Assembly (NCBI GenBank): GCA_003562655.1
Contig: PWUC01000246.1
Span: 1-5,775 of the forward strand
From: Clostridia bacterium
GTDB taxonomy: Bacteria > Bacillota_E > SLMV01 > PUMD01
DNA: 5,775 nucleotides
Reading direction: 5' to 3'
The notes beneath the pieces are model-generated. The model had not been told where the DNA came from and searched no databases. It saw only the letters and a program-made list of their open reading frames with translations. This document shows positions 3,796 to 5,775 of this stretch, piece by piece. A program made the translations under genes and the position numbers. Positions within the stretch are counted from its first letter, which is position 1. The number at the start of each line of letters is the position of its first letter.

Positions 3796-5775
3796 GTGAA
3801 CATTGTTGAAGCACGTGCTTTTCCCAAGCGCAACATTCACAGCCACCACCGGGTGATGCAGATGCACGTGGATCTCGGTGGGCATGATGGCGTGTTGACC
3901 TCGGATATTGAGGGATTTACGGATCGTCTCCTGGATGAGGTCCCCTCATTACGTGAGCACCACTGCTCCCGCGGTTATCCCGGAGGATTTGTGGAGCGCC
4001 TGCGGGAGGGAACGCTTCTGGGACACGTTCTCGAACACCTGGTTCTTGAACTGCAGACCCTGGCGGGGTGTGATGTCATCTACGGAAAGACGCGGAGGAT
4101 TTCTGCCTCCCAGTATCTCGTTGTGGTTGAGTACGAGTGTGAGGCGGTCGCCCGGGCAGCCTCGCAGGAGGCCGTGAGAATCCTCAACGCACTGCTCGCC
4201 GCGGAAAGAGGCGACGCAGAGCGGGCCCTGAAGGTGTTGGCCAGGGTCAAGAAGGAACAGGGTTTGGGCCCCAGCACCCGGGCCATCATCGAGGCGGCGG
4301 AGCGCCGGGGGATTCCGGCGATGCGCCTTGATGAACGCAGCCTGGTTCAGCTGGGTTACGGAAGCGAACAGAAGATGATACAGGCCACAATTACTGGCAA
4401 CACCTCCTGCATCGGTGTGGACACGGCGGGAGACAAGGCCCTCTGCAAGAAGCTTCTCGCCGACTGCGGGATCCCGGTGCCAGAGGGCTACGTGGTGAGT
4501 TCAGTGGAGGAGGCCGTAGAGAAGGGACGTGACCTGGGAGGGCCGCTGGCGATCAAGCCCCGGCGAGGAAACTGGGGGCGAGGGGTGAGCCTGAACCTGG
4601 AGCATGAGCACAGCTGGGAGCTGGCGTATCGCTTTGCCCGTCTCGTTGATGAGGAGGTCATCGTTGAGCAGTTCATCCCAGGGCAGCAGTACCGGGTTCT
4701 GGTTACCGGAGACGAAGTGGTGGCAGCCAGCCTGAGGATTCCACCCTCGGTGACGGGGGATGGGGTTCGTACTGTCAGTGAGCTGGTGGAAGATCTCAAC
4801 CGCGATGAACACCGTGGTGAAGGGCACGAGTTGTCCCTGACCCGGGTCCCCCTTGATGATGTCACTTCACTGACCCTCAGTCGCCAGGAGCTCACGCTGG
4901 ATTCGATACCAGAAGAGGGACAGGCAGTCAGGTTGAGAGATGGGGCCAACCTCAGTACCGGGGGTACGGCTGTTGATGTGACGGATTCGGTGCATCGATC
5001 TGCGGCCAATGTGTGCCGGAGAGCCGCTCGCATCGTGGGTCTGGATGTGGCCGGAGTCGACCTGGTCACAGAGGACATAAGCAAGCCCTTTGTGGACGAT
5101 GCGGGACGGCCGGGTGGGGCCATCGTTGAGGTCAACGCGGCTCCGGGACTGAGAATGCATCAGTCTCCCTCGGAGGGCAGGGCCCGGGATGTGGCACAGG
5201 CGATTGTCGATCACCTCTTCCCGCAGTGTCAGTCCGAGGGCAGGATTCCTATCGTGGCGGTCACCGGAAGCAACGGCAAGACGACCACGACCCGGCTGGT
5301 AGACTATCTGCTCGACGCAGCAGGGTACAAGACAGGCATGATCACCAGTGACGGCATCTACATCGCCGGGGAGAACGTGGTCAAAGGCGACACCACCGGG
5401 CCGTGGAGTGCGAGCGTCGTGCTCCGCGACCCCCAGGTGGAGGCGGCCACATTGGAGACGGCCCGGGGCGGAATCATCGCCGGAGGGCTGGCCTTTGACT
5501 ACTGCGATGTGGCCGTTGTCACCAACATATCCTCGGATCACCTTGGGCAGGACGGTGTTGAGACCCTGGCGGATCTGATAGACGTCAAATCCCTGGTGGT
5601 GGAGACCGTCCCGCGCTGGGGGAGGACGGTGCTGAACGCAGACGATCCCAGGGTGATGGGAATGGCAGTGCGATCCCTGGGCGAACCCGTCCTTTTCAGT
5701 GTTAAGGACAAGAATCTGTCATTGGTCAAACACCTGAACTCGGGAGGGTCCGGGGTGTATGTCAGTAATGGACGA
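3796..5775 (+). CDS. cphA: Cyanophycin synthetase, 3' end beyond window
   Basis: Polymerises L-Asp and L-Arg with ATP into cyanophycin, a cytoplasmic nitrogen store, by alternately adding Asp to the backbone and Arg to its side chain. The 660 visible codons show family order. N domain (1 to ~160) has GHVLEHLVLELQ (76-87). The ATP-grasp domain follows, from SCIGVD and DKALCKKLL through KPRRGNWGRGV (254-264) and FIPGQQYRVL, to VEVNAAPGLRMH (444-455). The Mur-ligase-like domain has the P-loop GSNGKTTTT (491-499), then DGIYIAGE, KGDTTGPWSA, LETARGGI (553-560) and TNISSDHLG. No frameshift or missing motif is seen. Family members are usually ~870-900 residues, so about a quarter lies past the edge. 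GTG at 3796 fits both Shine-Dalgarno spacing and the family start (MNIVEARAF); the in-frame ATG at 3790 is too close to it. No cphB is visible in this window. Confidence 0.95.
   Translation, partial: MNIVEARAFPKRNIHSHHRVMQMHVDLGGHDGVLTSDIEGFTDRLLDEVPSLREHHCSRGYPGGFVERLREGTLLGHVLEHLVLELQTLAGCDVIYGKTRRISASQYLVVVEYECEAVARAASQEAVRILNALLAAERGDAERALKVLARVKKEQGLGPSTRAIIEAAERRGIPAMRLDERSLVQLGYGSEQKMIQATITGNTSCIGVDTAGDKALCKKLLADCGIPVPEGYVVSSVEEAVEKGRDLGGPLAIKPRRGNWGRGVSLNLEHEHSWELAYRFARLVDEEVIVEQFIPGQQYRVLVTGDEVVAASLRIPPSVTGDGVRTVSELVEDLNRDEHRGEGHELSLTRVPLDDVTSLTLSRQELTLDSIPEEGQAVRLRDGANLSTGGTAVDVTDSVHRSAANVCRRAARIVGLDVAGVDLVTEDISKPFVDDAGRPGGAIVEVNAAPGLRMHQSPSEGRARDVAQAIVDHLFPQCQSEGRIPIVAVTGSNGKTTTTRLVDYLLDAAGYKTGMITSDGIYIAGENVVKGDTTGPWSASVVLRDPQVEAATLETARGGIIAGGLAFDYCDVAVVTNISSDHLGQDGVETLADLIDVKSLVVETVPRWGRTVLNADDPRVMGMAVRSLGEPVLFSVKDKNLSLVKHLNSGGSGVYVSNGR

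Noticed and set aside
4488..5541. Long minus-strand open frames opposite cphA (4488-5135 and 4867-5541)
   Set aside because: They lie wholly antisense to a gene with continuous family motifs, are rich in Ser/Thr/Arg/Pro as expected for shadow frames of GC-rich DNA, and match no family I recognise.
1..5775. CRISPR arrays, tRNA or rRNA genes
   Set aside because: I saw no regularly spaced repeats, cloverleaf-like segments with T-loop consensus, or rRNA-like conserved stretches on either strand.

Overview
The window looks like chromosomal DNA of a GC-rich member of the Bacillota (Firmicutes). The strongest marker is a Veg-family (DUF1021) gene, a short protein largely confined to that phylum. 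It is preceded by a near-consensus sigma-A promoter and followed by a classic intrinsic terminator. Coding sequences favour G/C at third positions, Shine-Dalgarno sites are strong, and two of the three intact genes most likely start with GTG, as is common in high-GC Clostridia-like lineages. The species cannot be named from this sequence.

Layout. Bases 1-247 hold at most the last codons of an upstream gene (weak), then non-coding sequence that turns AT-rich, and a perfect 10-bp inverted repeat at 213-250. Bases 248-2000 on the minus strand are an ISAs1-family transposase gene carrying an N-terminal DUF4338 (DruA-like) domain. The gene is split by a one-base shift at a T5C5 run, which separates two catalytic aspartates from the catalytic glutamate. 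The ends of the insertion sequence could not be fixed. Bases 2001-2227 are a divergent intergenic region with the veg promoter, whose -35 box and spacer lie inside a 26-bp near-palindrome. Then, all on the plus strand: veg (2228-2515), its terminator (2538-2578), a trypsin-fold serine peptidase of the NAL1-like kind with an apparent His-Asp-Ser triad (2673-3704), and the first 660 codons of cyanophycin synthetase cphA (3796 to the window edge).

How the genes may work together. veg is probably its own transcription unit. The peptidase and cphA lie 91 bp apart on the same strand with no terminator between them, so they may be co-transcribed. CphA makes the nitrogen-storage polymer cyanophycin (multi-L-arginyl-poly-L-aspartate). 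Whether the peptidase acts in cyanophycin metabolism is an open inference. The damaged insertion sequence is probably an unrelated insertion. The best second looks are the DruA-ISAs1 fusion with its frameshift, the dyad over the veg promoter, and the peptidase-cphA pairing.
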